DNA of 64,000 nt from Pseudomonas sp. R84 (lineage in GTDB: Bacteria; Pseudomonadota; Gammaproteobacteria; Pseudomonadales; Pseudomonadaceae): assembly GCF_009834515.1 (NCBI RefSeq), contig NZ_CP019426.1, positions 682,001 through 746,000 on the forward strand, in the 5' to 3' direction. Of this stretch, positions 8,629 to 18,815 are shown piece after piece. How positions within the stretch are numbered: position 1 is the first letter of the stretch; every line of letters starts with the position of its first letter. Made by a program: the position numbers and the translations under genes. The notes beneath the pieces are model-generated. The model was not told the origin of the DNA. It was given only the letters and a program-made list of their open reading frames with translations, and did not search any database.

Positions 8629-10119
8629 ATGGTTGCCGCATTGCTTGATCGTCTAGGTGTGAACCCGGCCCTTTATCAGAACGGCAAAGTGCCGGTGCAT
8701 TCGCCGATCGACGGCAGCCGTATCGCTGCGGTCAACTGGGAAGGCCCGGCCGAAGTCGAGCAGCACATCAGTCGCGCAGATCATGCGTTCGAGCAATGGC
8801 GCAAGGTGCCGGCCCCGCGTCGCGGTGAGCTGGTGCGTCAGTTTGGTGAGGTGTTGCGCGAATACAAAACCGACCTCGGCGAACTGGTTTCCTGGGAGGC
8901 GGGCAAGATTACTCAGGAAGGTCTGGGTGAAGTGCAGGAGATGATCGACATCTGCGATTTCGCCGTCGGCCTGTCCCGTCAGTTGTACGGTTTGACCATC
9001 GCCTCCGAGCGCCCAGGCCACCACATGCGTGAAACCTGGCATCCGCTGGGCGTGGTCGGGGTGATCAGCGCGTTCAACTTCCCGGTCGCGGTGTGGGCGT
9101 GGAATACCACGCTGGCGCTGGTCTGCGGCAACCCGGTGGTGTGGAAACCGTCGGAGAAAACCCCGCTGACCGCACTGGCCTGTCAGGCACTATTCGACCG
9201 CGTGGTGAAGAACTTCACCGATGCCCCGGCGAACCTTTGCCAAGTGATTATTGGTGGCCGCGACGCCGGCGAAGCGCTGGTCGATGACCCGCGTGTTGCC
9301 CTGATCAGCGCCACCGGCAGCACACGCATGGGCCGCGAAGTGGCGCCGAAAGTCGCCGCACGTTTTGCCCGCAGCATCCTCGAGCTGGGCGGTAACAACG
9401 CGATGATCCTCGGCCCAAACGCCGATCTGGACATGGCGGTACGTGCGATTCTGTTCAGCGCCGTCGGTACTGCCGGGCAGCGTTGCACCACCCTGCGTCG
9501 ACTGATTGCCCATGAGTCGGTGAAGGAAGAAATCGTCACCCGTCTCAAGGCCGCCTACTCGAAAGTGCGCATCGGCAATCCGCTGGAAGGCAATCTAGTC
9601 GGTCCGCTGATCGACAAGCACAGCTTCGAAAATATGCAGGACGCGCTGGAGCAGGCGATGAGCGAGGGTGGTCGGGTGTTCGGTGGCAAGCGTCAGCTCG
9701 AAGACCAATTCCCCAATGCCTATTACGTTTCGCCGGCCATCGTTGAAATGCCGGAGCAAAGTGATGTGGTCTGCAGCGAAACCTTCGCACCGATTCTGTA
9801 TGTGGTCGGTTACAGCGATTTCCAGGAAGCGCTGCGCTTGAACAACGCGGTGCCACAAGGTTTGTCGTCGTGCATCTTCACCACCGATGTGCGCGAGGCC
9901 GAGCAGTTCATGTCGGCGGTTGGCAGCGACTGCGGCATCGCCAATGTCAACATCGGCCCGAGCGGTGCGGAAATTGGCGGCGCGTTTGGTGGCGAGAAAG
10001 AAACCGGTGGCGGGCGTGAGTCCGGCTCGGATGCATGGCGCGCATACATGCGCCGTCAGACCAACACCGTGAATTATTCGCTGGAGTTGCCGCTGGCGCA
10101 GGGCATCACATTCGATTAA
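8629..10119 (+). CDS. amaB: L-2-aminoadipate 6-semialdehyde dehydrogenase
   Basis: A 496-residue aldehyde dehydrogenase. Catalytic Glu252 (LELGGNNA) and the nucleophile Cys286 (AGQRCTTLRR) are visible. The ALDH7-type sequence GGNNAMILGPNADLDMA and the pairing with an amaA-type oxidase identify it as the enzyme converting aminoadipate semialdehyde/piperideine-6-carboxylate to 2-aminoadipate, in the pipecolate branch of lysine degradation. ATG 8629 has GAGGAG upstream. It is separated from amaA by a 90-bp gap containing a repeat hairpin. A general NAD+-dependent aldehyde dehydrogenase is the fallback call. Confidence 0.92.
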   Translation: MVAALLDRLGVNPALYQNGKVPVHSPIDGSRIAAVNWEGPAEVEQHISRADHAFEQWRKVPAPRRGELVRQFGEVLREYKTDLGELVSWEAGKITQEGLGEVQEMIDICDFAVGLSRQLYGLTIASERPGHHMRETWHPLGVVGVISAFNFPVAVWAWNTTLALVCGNPVVWKPSEKTPLTALACQALFDRVVKNFTDAPANLCQVIIGGRDAGEALVDDPRVALISATGSTRMGREVAPKVAARFARSILELGGNNAMILGPNADLDMAVRAILFSAVGTAGQRCTTLRRLIAHESVKEEIVTRLKAAYSKVRIGNPLEGNLVGPLIDKHSFENMQDALEQAMSEGGRVFGGKRQLEDQFPNAYYVSPAIVEMPEQSDVVCSETFAPILYVVGYSDFQEALRLNNAVPQGLSSCIFTTDVREAEQFMSAVGSDCGIANVNIGPSGAEIGGAFGGEKETGGGRESGSDAWRAYMRRQTNTVNYSLELPLAQGITFD

Positions 10120-10120
10120 G

Positions 10121-10192
10121 CAGCAGCGAGCCTCAAGCCCCAAGCTACAAGCAGATCGGCTTGCTGCTTGTAGCTTAAAGCTTGCAGCTGCT
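10121..10192. repeat. Inverted repeat, CAAGCTACAAGC type
   Basis: CAAGCTACAAGCAG and CTGCTTGTAGCTTAAAGCTTGCAG form a stem between amaB and amaA. The same repeat family occurs at 36140-36256. It may modulate expression of the downstream gene, but this is inference. Confidence 0.75.
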
Positions 10193-10209
10193 CCGACAGG
10201 AGCTTGGCA

Positions 10210-11493
10210 ATGCCGTTACGCGAAGAGTGTCTGTGGGAAAAGCTCACGCCGCAAAGGCCGGATAACACCGCGCTCAAAGGCGAAGTCAAAGTCGATGTCT
10301 GCGTGATCGGCGCCGGGTTCACCGGATTGTCGGCGGCGCTGCATCTGTTGGAAAAAGGCAAAAGCGTCTGCGTGCTGGAAGCTCATCGCGCCGGTCATGG
10401 CGGTTCCGGCCGCAACGTCGGGCTGGTCAACGCCGGCATGTGGATCCCGCCGGACGAGATCGAAGCCGGTTTCGGCGAAGCGGTGGGCAGTCAGCTCAAT
10501 CGTATGCTCGGGGCCGCGCCGGCGCTGGTGTTCAGCCTTGTGGATAAATACAACATCGATTGCCAGTTGCGCCGCGAAGGCACGTTGCACATGGCGCACA
10601 ACGCCAAGGGTGAGGCGGATCTGCGCAGTCGTGAACAGCAATGGAAACGCCGAGGTGCGCCGGTAGAATTGCTCACCGGCAAGGCCTGCGAACAGGCCAC
10701 CGGCACGCAAAAAATCGCCGCTGCGTTGCTCGACGGTCGCGCTGGCACGCTCAATCCGATGGCTTACGTCACCGGGCTGGCCAACGCGGTGAAAGATCTC
10801 GGTGGGCAAATGTTCGATCATTCGCCGGTCACTCGCCTTGAGCGTCAGGGCGCGAACTGGTCAGTGCAGACCGAGCATGGTTCGGTACTGGCCGAGCAAG
10901 TGGTCATCGCCTCCAACGCCTACACCGAAGGCGACTGGACCGAACTCAAGCGCAACTTCTTTCCCGGTTACTACTATCAGGTCGCCTCGGTGCCGCTCAC
11001 CGAAGACGCCGCGCAGGAAATCCTCCCGGGCGGGCAGGGCTCGTGGGATACGCGTCAGGTCCTGAGCAGCATCCGCCGCGACAAAGAAGGGCGGTTATTG
11101 CTGGGTAGCCTGGGCAACGGCAATCAGAAACCGACGTGGTTTCTCAAGGCCTGGGCCGATCGCGTGCAGCAGCACTATTTCCCCAATCTGAAGCCGGTCG
11201 AATGGGAGTGCACCTGGACCGGGCGCATCGCATTCACCCCCGATCACCTCATGCGCCTGTTCGAACCGGCGCCGGGACTGGTGGCCGTCACCGGTTATAA
11301 CGGCCGGGGCGTCACGACTGGCACCGTGGTCGGCAAAGCCTTCGCCGATTACTTGTGTCACGGCGACCCTCAAGCTTTGCCGATTCCCTTTGCACCGATG
11401 CAGCCCTTGGCGGGTGTGGGCTTGCGCAGTTGTTTGTATGAGGCCGGGTTCTCGCTGTATCACGCGGGCCAGTGCCTGCGCATCGTGATTTGA
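10210..11493 (+). CDS. amaA: FAD-dependent oxidoreductase, L-pipecolate oxidase type
   Basis: A 427-residue DAO-family flavoenzyme. The FAD-binding Rossmann motif VCVIGAGFTGLSAALHLLE lies at about residues 31-50, ending in a Glu (CVLEAHRAGHGGSGRN) that binds the ribose. C-terminal TGYNGRGVTTGTVVGKA is the conserved second FAD contact. The start chosen is ATG 10210, with AGGAG eight bases upstream, rather than the TTG two codons earlier. Position after amaB supports L-pipecolate oxidation to piperideine-6-carboxylate; a related puuB/ordL-type amine oxidase is the alternative. Confidence 0.88.
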   Translation: MPLREECLWEKLTPQRPDNTALKGEVKVDVCVIGAGFTGLSAALHLLEKGKSVCVLEAHRAGHGGSGRNVGLVNAGMWIPPDEIEAGFGEAVGSQLNRMLGAAPALVFSLVDKYNIDCQLRREGTLHMAHNAKGEADLRSREQQWKRRGAPVELLTGKACEQATGTQKIAAALLDGRAGTLNPMAYVTGLANAVKDLGGQMFDHSPVTRLERQGANWSVQTEHGSVLAEQVVIASNAYTEGDWTELKRNFFPGYYYQVASVPLTEDAAQEILPGGQGSWDTRQVLSSIRRDKEGRLLLGSLGNGNQKPTWFLKAWADRVQQHYFPNLKPVEWECTWTGRIAFTPDHLMRLFEPAPGLVAVTGYNGRGVTTGTVVGKAFADYLCHGDPQALPIPFAPMQPLAGVGLRSCLYEAGFSLYHAGQCLRIVI

Positions 11494-11548
11494 GTGTTGA
11501 AATATGTTGCCGGAAGCGGCGCTTTTCGATGCAGCGACTAGCCTGTAA

Positions 11549-11576
11549 TGGTGCGGGTTGTAGCAGTCCCGCACCA
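11549..11576. promoter_or_regulatory. Inverted repeat TGGTGCGGG/CCCGCACCA upstream of braC
   Basis: Perfect 9-bp arms with a 10-bp spacer. No T-run follows, so it is a poor terminator for amaA. The arms contain TGGTGC and GCACCA, the half-sites of NtrC-type enhancers. It lies about 235-262 bp upstream of the predicted sigma-54 start site. Confidence 0.45.
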
Positions 11577-11784
11577 GCAGTGTGCAGTTCGGTGACGCGG
11601 GCTGTTACAGGCTGGTTGCACGTCGTTTGGCGCCGCGGTTGCAATGATGGCGCGTGCGGGTTGCGCCGGAAAAAATAATTGGTTTCACCTTCCGCGGTTT
11701 AGACGGTTGCACGCCCAATGAAAATGGGAACGAAACAGTCGAAATAACAAGAAAGCAGCGACTTTTTGAAGAATAAAAAACCGA

Positions 11785-11800
11785 TGGCACGGCCCTTGCT
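11785..11800 (+). promoter_or_regulatory. Sigma-54 (RpoN) -24/-12 promoter of braC
   Basis: TGGCACGGCCCTTGCT matches the consensus TGGCACGRNNNTTGCW at every fixed base. Transcription would start near 11811, giving a leader of about 50 nt to the braC ATG. The rest of the 368-bp gap (11494-11861) shows only the inverted repeat at 11549. Confidence 0.75.
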
Positions 11801-11861
11801 CTGAGCATTCAGTGAAGTGAAGTCGCAGTGCCAACTAAAAAAAACCTTGGAGCACCACCTC

Positions 11862-12995
11862 ATGTCCCAGACGTTTTACAAGAAAGGCTTTCTGGCCCTC
11901 GCAGTGGCTACTGCGTTGGGTGTTTCTGCGTTTGCTCAAGCTGATGTGAAAATCGGTGTAGCGGGTCCAATGACTGGCGCCAACGCGGCATTTGGCGAGC
12001 AGTACATGAAGGGTGCACAGGCAGCGGCTGACGCGGTGAACGCGGCTGGCGGTGTCAACGGGGAAAAAATCGTACTGGTCAAGGGCGATGACGCCTGCGA
12101 GCCGAAACAGGCCGTGACGGTCGCCAAGGACCTCACCAACCAGAAAGTCGCCGGCGTGGTCGGTCACTTCTGCTCCTCTTCGACCATTCCAGCGTCGGAA
12201 ATCTACGACGAAGCCGGGATCATCGCGATCACCCCGGGTTCGACCAACCCGCAAGTCACCGAGCGCGGTCTCAGCGCCATGTTCCGTATGTGCGGGCGTG
12301 ACGACCAGCAAGGCATTGTGGCTGGTGACTACATCGTCGACGTGCTCAAGGGCAAGAAAGTCGTCGTGCTGCACGACAAGGACACCTACGGCCAAGGCCT
12401 GGCGGATGCCACCAAGGCGCAACTGGTCAAGCGCGGCGTGACGCCTGTGTTGTACGAAGGCCTGACCCGTGGCGAAAAAGACTTTAGCACCATCGTCACC
12501 AAGATCCGTGGCGCCGGCGCCGACGTCGTCTACTTCGGCGGTCTGCACCCGGAGGCCGGCCCGCTGGTTCGCCAACTGCGTGAACAAGGCCTGAAAGACG
12601 TCAAGTTCATGTCCGATGACGGCATCGTGACTGACGAACTGGTGACCACCGCCGGTGGCCCGCAATTCACCGATGGCGTGCTGATGACCTTCGGCGCCGA
12701 CCCGCGTCTGTTGCCTGAGAGCAAGACCGTAGTGGACGCATTCCGCAAGGCCGGTACCGAGCCTGAGGGCTACACCCTGTACGCCTACGCTTCGGTGCAG
12801 ACCTTGGCTGCCGCGTTCAATGGCGCGAAGTCCAACAAGGGCGAAGAGGCTGCGGCCTGGCTGAAGAAAAATCCGGTGAAAACCGTCATGGGCGAAAAAA
12901 CCTGGGATTCCAAGGGCGACCTGAAAGTCTCCGACTACGTGGTTTACCAGTGGGACAAGGACGGCAAATATCACCAGCTGGAAAAACAGAAGTAA
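11862..12995 (+). CDS. braC: Branched-chain amino acid ABC transporter, periplasmic binding protein
   Basis: A 377-residue LivJ/LivK-type binding protein. A signal peptide spans about 25 residues and ends near SAFAQA before DVKIGVAGPMTGANA. VGHFCSSSTIPASEIYDEAG and ITPGSTNPQVTERG are ligand-pocket segments of this family. ATG 11862 has TGGAGC upstream. It is the first gene of the bra cluster; a REP pair and about 240 bp separate it from braD, which usually allows more binding protein than permease to be made. It delivers Leu, Ile, Val (and often Ala/Thr) to BraDEFG. Confidence 0.95.
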   Translation: MSQTFYKKGFLALAVATALGVSAFAQADVKIGVAGPMTGANAAFGEQYMKGAQAAADAVNAAGGVNGEKIVLVKGDDACEPKQAVTVAKDLTNQKVAGVVGHFCSSSTIPASEIYDEAGIIAITPGSTNPQVTERGLSAMFRMCGRDDQQGIVAGDYIVDVLKGKKVVVLHDKDTYGQGLADATKAQLVKRGVTPVLYEGLTRGEKDFSTIVTKIRGAGADVVYFGGLHPEAGPLVRQLREQGLKDVKFMSDDGIVTDELVTTAGGPQFTDGVLMTFGADPRLLPESKTVVDAFRKAGTEPEGYTLYAYASVQTLAAAFNGAKSNKGEEAAAWLKKNPVKTVMGEKTWDSKGDLKVSDYVVYQWDKDGKYHQLEKQK

Positions 12996-13030
12996 GGGCT
13001 GACGCGATCAGCTGATCCCACGGTTCCTTT

Positions 13031-13120
13031 GTAGGAGTGAGCCTGCTCGCGATGACGGAGTTACAGGCAACACATGTGTTGAATGTTAATCCGCTATCGC
13101 GAGCAGGCTCACTCCTACAG
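13031..13120. repeat. REP pair, GAGCCTGCTCGCGA type (variant with ACTCCTAC)
   Basis: Inverted pair of the GTAGGAGTGAGCCTGCTCGCGA variant between braC and braD. Placed to stabilise braC mRNA or reduce read-through. Confidence 0.88.
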
Positions 13121-13234
13121 GGGGCGGTGGGGACGGGTGGATCGTGGCTGACATTGCTCCGACGTAAATCTGTATTTTTCCTAGAAGAGCCGCACGCCAC
13201 AGGTGTGCAGGTTCTCACTGCGTGAGATTGCGTT

Positions 13235-14149
<915 letters not shown>

Positions 14150-14152
14150 GCG

Positions 14153-15454
14153 ATGTCTTCAACCACTCAAAAATCCATCGATATCAAAAAAAGCCTGGTT
14201 GAGGCGATTCTTGCCGGCCTGATTGCCCTGATCGTTTTCGGCCCGATTGTCGGCGTCGTGCTCGAGGGTTACAGCTTTAACCTCGAACCGACCCGCGTGG
14301 CCTGGATCATCGGCATTGTCATGATTGGCCGCTTTGCCCTCAGCCTGTTTATGCAAACGCCCAAGGGCCTGAAAATTCTCGACGGATTCGAGAGCACCGG
14401 TTCCGGTGTGCACGTGCTGCCTGCCGATCACAAATCCTCGCTGCGCTGGATCATCCCGCTGTTGATTGTGCTGGCCGTCATTGTGCCGTTTGTCTCCAAC
14501 TCCTATCTGCTCGGCGTGGTCATCCTCGGCTTGATCTACGTGTTGCTAGGGCTGGGGCTGAACATCGTGGTCGGTCTGGCCGGTCTGCTCGATCTGGGTT
14601 ACGTGGCGTTCTACGCCATCGGTGCGTACGGTCTGGCTCTGGGTTATCAATACCTTGGTCTGGGTTTCTGGACGGTGCTGCCACTGGCGGCGATCACTGC
14701 CGGGTTGGCCGGCTGCATCCTCGGCTTCCCGGTGTTGCGTCTGCACGGCGACTATCTGGCAATCGTGACTCTGGGCTTTGGTGAAATCATTCGCCTGGTC
14801 CTCAACAACTGGTTGTCGCTGACCGGCGGCCCGAACGGCATGCCGGCGCCACTGCCGACGTTCTTCGGTCTGGAGTTCGGCAAACGGGCGAAGGATGGCG
14901 GGGTGCCGTTTCACGAGTTTTTCGGCATCGCCTACAACCCGGACGTGAAGTACTACTTCATCTACGCGGTACTTTTCCTCGTGGTGCTGGCCGTGCTGTA
15001 CATCAAGCATCGTCTGGTGAAGATGCCGGTCGGCCGCGCTTGGGAAGCTCTGCGTGAAGATGAAATCGCCTGCCGCTCGATGGGCCTCAACCACGTGCTG
15101 GTCAAGCTCTCGGCGTTCACCATCGGTGCGTCGACCGCAGGTCTGGCCGGGGTGTTTTTCGCCACCTACCAAGGCTTCGTCAACCCGACCTCGTTCACCT
15201 TCTTTGAATCGGCGCTGATCCTCGCCATCGTCGTCCTCGGCGGCATGGGCTCGACCATCGGTGTGGTGATCGCCGCGTTTGTGTTGACCGTCGCCCCGGA
15301 ATTGCTGCGCGGCTTCGCCGAATATCGCGTGCTGCTGTTCGGCATCCTGATGGTGTTGATGATGATCTGGCGACCACGCGGGCTGATTCGCATCAGCCGT
15401 ACCGGGGTCACTCCACGCAAAGGTGCCATTCACTATGAGAGGACTGCGCCATGA
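14153..15454 (+). CDS. braE: Branched-chain amino acid ABC transporter permease (LivM type)
   Basis: A 433-residue inner membrane permease pairing with BraD. The N-terminal 120 residues carry extra membrane segments typical of high-affinity LivM. The core has GLGLNIVVGLAGLLDLGYVAFY and the ATPase-contact loop SALILAIVVLGGMGSTIGV. The stop overlaps the braF ATG in ATGA, so translation is coupled. Confidence 0.95.
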   Translation: MSSTTQKSIDIKKSLVEAILAGLIALIVFGPIVGVVLEGYSFNLEPTRVAWIIGIVMIGRFALSLFMQTPKGLKILDGFESTGSGVHVLPADHKSSLRWIIPLLIVLAVIVPFVSNSYLLGVVILGLIYVLLGLGLNIVVGLAGLLDLGYVAFYAIGAYGLALGYQYLGLGFWTVLPLAAITAGLAGCILGFPVLRLHGDYLAIVTLGFGEIIRLVLNNWLSLTGGPNGMPAPLPTFFGLEFGKRAKDGGVPFHEFFGIAYNPDVKYYFIYAVLFLVVLAVLYIKHRLVKMPVGRAWEALREDEIACRSMGLNHVLVKLSAFTIGASTAGLAGVFFATYQGFVNPTSFTFFESALILAIVVLGGMGSTIGVVIAAFVLTVAPELLRGFAEYRVLLFGILMVLMMIWRPRGLIRISRTGVTPRKGAIHYERTAP

Positions 15455-16319
15455 GTGAAGTCGTACTCTCTGTTGAAAAACTGATGATGCATTTCGGTGG
15501 CATCAAGGCCTTGAGTGATGTCAGCCTGAAGGTCAAACGCAACTCGATCTTCGCCTTGATCGGCCCCAACGGCGCCGGCAAGACCACGGTGTTCAACTGC
15601 CTGACCGGGTTCTACAAGGCTTCCGGCGGCAAGATCGAACTCAACGTACGCGGCCAGCAGACCAACGTCATCCAGTTGCTGGGCGAGTCGTTCAAGCCGA
15701 CGGATTTTGTCTCACCGAAATCTTTCCTCAGCCGCATGTACTACAAGATGTTCGGCGGCACGCACCTGGTAAACCGTGCTGGCCTGGCGCGGACATTCCA
15801 GAACATTCGCCTGTTCAAGGAAATGTCGGTGCTGGAAAACCTGTTGGTGGCCCAGCACATGTGGGTCAACCGCAACATGCTCGCCGGTATTCTCAACACC
15901 AAGGGCTACCGCAAGGCGGAGAGCGACGCGCTGGACGTGGCGTTCTACTGGCTGGAGGTGGTCGATCTGGTCGACTGCGCCAACCGTCTCGCCGGTGAGC
16001 TCTCGTACGGCCAGCAACGCCGTCTGGAGATCGCCCGGGCCATGTGCACGCGGCCGCAGATCATCTGCCTCGACGAACCGGCCGCCGGCCTCAACCCTCA
16101 GGAAACCGAAGCGCTCAGCGCGATGATCCGGCTGCTGCGCGACGAGCACGATCTGACCGTGGTGCTGATCGAACACGACATGGGCATGGTTATGAGTATT
16201 TCCGACCACATCGTGGTGCTGGACCACGGCATTGTCATCGCCGAAGGCGGGCCTGAAGCCATTCGCAACGACCCGAAAGTGATTGCCGCCTACCTGGGCG
16301 CCGACGAAGAGGAGCTGGT

Positions 16320-16323
<4 letters not shown>
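15451..16323 (+). CDS. braF: Branched-chain amino acid ABC transporter ATPase (LivG type)
   Basis: A 290-residue ATPase with Walker A GPNGAGKTTVF, signature LSYGQQRRLEIARAM and Walker B IICLDEPAAGL, followed by the H-loop IEHDMGMVM. The insert between residues about 60 and 105 is typical of LivG. Overlaps braE and braG by four bases each. Confidence 0.96.
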
Positions 16324-17036
<713 letters not shown>

Positions 17037-17053
17037 TTCCTCGACGTTATGCA

Positions 17054-17087
17054 CAGCCCCGGCGACGCAAGTCCCGGGGCTTTTTTA
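17054..17087 (+). terminator. Rho-independent terminator of the bra operon
   Basis: AGCCCCGG and CCGGGGCT arms with an 11-base loop, followed by TTTTTT. Located 17 bp after the braG stop. Confidence 0.88.
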
Positions 17088-17110
17088 TATCCTAAATTCA
17101 CCGCAAACCC

Positions 17111-17202
17111 CTGTAGGAGTGAGCCTGCTCGCGATCGCGGTTTCCCATTCGCCATCACCGGTGACTGATATACCGCTATCGCGAGCAGGCTCACTCCTAC
17201 AG
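17111..17202. repeat. REP pair, ACTCCTAC variant
   Basis: Inverted pair of the GTAGGAGTGAGCCTGCTCGCGA element following the bra terminator. Confidence 0.88.
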
Positions 17203-17219
17203 TTGATCTGCGCCGGATT

Positions 17220-17780
17220 TCAGAATTGTGGAAAACAAATTCCCCAAGCTGCCAAAGCGCGACATATAGACGCTGCAAATGGCTGTTTTTCCACAGTTTT
17301 GACTTGTCCCCGGTTACTGTGGAGCTGGCTGTGAATAACGTGGGTGTATCTGGCTGCGCGCCACGTAAACCGTGGCCTGCAAGCGTGTGGTTGTTTTTTG
17401 GTCAGTCGTTTTTGCGGGGGTTGAAGTCTTCGTTGTCAACCTTTTTATAGAGGCGCCAGTAGCAGCGATTACCGGTTGACAAGCCTGTGGATAAGTCTGT
17501 GATTAAACTCTGGAAAGACTGCGCTGAGGGCCGTAATTACTGGCCTCGCGCAATCACTGTGCTGACTGACCAGTCGTGCAGAATGCCATCTCCCGCACAT
17601 CCGCCACTTCAGGGTCAAGCAAAAAACTTTCTATTTCCCCCGCAAAGCCTTGTGTGGCGCGGCTTTGCGCGTTTGCACTTGCCCCCGGAAACTGTGGAAG
17701 GGACTGTGGATAACATGCGTGCACATGGCTACAGGCCACGGTGGCTATGGTGTTGGTGCGGTTGGTCGTTTTTTGTACAG
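17220..17780. other. Non-coding region rich in DnaA-box-like 9-mers with a 105-bp imperfect direct repeat
   Basis: No credible gene is present between the REP pair and 17876. Two perfect DnaA boxes (TGTGGATAA) occur at 17486-17494 and 17705-17713. One-mismatch versions are at 17227-17235 (TGTGGAAAA), 17287-17295 (TTTTCCACA) and 17330-17338 (TGTGAATAA); further TGTGGA cores are near 17319 and 17692. Segments 17301-17405 and 17676-17780 align without gaps over 105 bp; by eye about three-quarters of the first 65 bases are identical. Both contain the box followed by a G/T-rich tail ending in TTTTTTG. The role is unknown; DnaA binding or titration is inference. Confidence 0.6.
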
Positions 17781-17875
17781 CTTGTGGGTGTTGCCCGTGA
17801 ATGCGCGGGCGGGCATGCTGCCTGCTGATTTTCTATTCCAAGGGCTGCCCCGGCGGCCGAAGCAAGGAGAACACG

Positions 17876-18640
17876 ATGTCCAACACCCTGTTTATCACCG
17901 GCGCAACTTCCGGATTTGGTGAAGCCTGTGCCCGCCGTTTTGCCGAGGCAGGCTGGAAACTGGTGCTGACCGGTCGTCGTGAAGAACGCCTCAATGCGTT
18001 GTGTGCTGAATTGTCGAAGCAGACAGAAGTGCATGGCCTGGTGCTCGATGTGCGTGATCGCAAAGCGATGGAAGAGGCGATTGCCAATCTGCCGCCATCG
18101 TTCGCCAAGCTGCGCGGCCTGATCAACAACGCCGGTCTGGCATTGGGCGTGGACCCGGCACCGAAGTGCGATCTGGACGATTGGGACACCATGGTCGACA
18201 CCAACGTCAAAGGCCTGATGTACGCAACCCGCCTGCTGCTGCCGCGCCTGATCGCCCATGGTCGTGGCGCTGGCATCGTCAACCTTGGCTCCATTGCCGG
18301 CAATTATCCGTACCCGGGCAGCCACGTGTATGGCGCGACCAAGGCGTTCGTTAAACAGTTCTCGCTGAACCTGCGTTGCGACTTGCAGGGTACCGGTGTG
18401 CGGGTCAGCAATATTGAGCCGGGGCTGTGCGAAAGCGAGTTCTCGCTGGTGCGTTTCGCTGGCGATCAGGAGCGTTACAACGCGACTTACGCCGGTGCCG
18501 AGCCGATCCAGCCGCAGGACATCGCCGAGACGATTTTCTGGGTGATGAATGCGCCGGCGCATATCAACATCAACAGCCTGGAATTGATGCCGGTGAGTCA
18601 GACCTGGGCGGGTTTTGCCATCGAGCGGAACAAGGCTTAA
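17876..18640 (+). CDS. ydfG: SDR-family NADP+-dependent reductase, YdfG-like
   Basis: A 254-residue short-chain dehydrogenase. Cofactor motif TGATSGFGEACARRF is at the N-terminus, followed by the INNAGLALGV segment, catalytic Ser in LGSIAG and the YGATK pair. The sequence IEPGLCESEFSLVRF and the overall layout match E. coli YdfG, which acts on 3-hydroxy acids and reduces malonic semialdehyde. ATG 17876 has AAGGAG upstream; the 25 preceding in-frame codons are ignored. No operon partner is evident. Confidence 0.88.
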   Translation: MSNTLFITGATSGFGEACARRFAEAGWKLVLTGRREERLNALCAELSKQTEVHGLVLDVRDRKAMEEAIANLPPSFAKLRGLINNAGLALGVDPAPKCDLDDWDTMVDTNVKGLMYATRLLLPRLIAHGRGAGIVNLGSIAGNYPYPGSHVYGATKAFVKQFSLNLRCDLQGTGVRVSNIEPGLCESEFSLVRFAGDQERYNATYAGAEPIQPQDIAETIFWVMNAPAHININSLELMPVSQTWAGFAIERNKA

Positions 18641-18657
18641 GACCGCGCGGAAGCCAT

Positions 18658-18724
18658 TCGCGAGCAGGCTCGCTCCCACATTGGAATGCATTTCAAAGTG
18701 GGAGCGAGCCTGCTCGCGAAGGCG
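18658..18724. repeat. REP pair, GAGCCTGCTCGCGA type
   Basis: Closely spaced inverted pair between ydfG and the CDF transporter gene. Confidence 0.87.
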
Positions 18725-18815
18725 GCAAATCGGCCAAAACACGGCGATAAGGTAAACTCCCCTCGTAACAACCCGACCGCACCCCGCGGTTTTCAAGGTT
18801 TTTCGAGGAGTCAAA

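Noticed and set aside
11549..11576. Terminator of amaA
   Set aside because: The stem is strong but no T-run follows, and the arms match NtrC-type half-sites; reported instead as a possible enhancer.
17220..17780. Chromosomal replication origin
   Set aside because: DnaA-box-like sites are present but there is no AT-rich unwinding region and no dnaA, rpmH or gid genes nearby.
17801..17875. Upstream start for the YdfG-like reductase
   Set aside because: It would add 25 residues before the nucleotide-binding motif, unlike the family; ATG 17876 has AAGGAG upstream.
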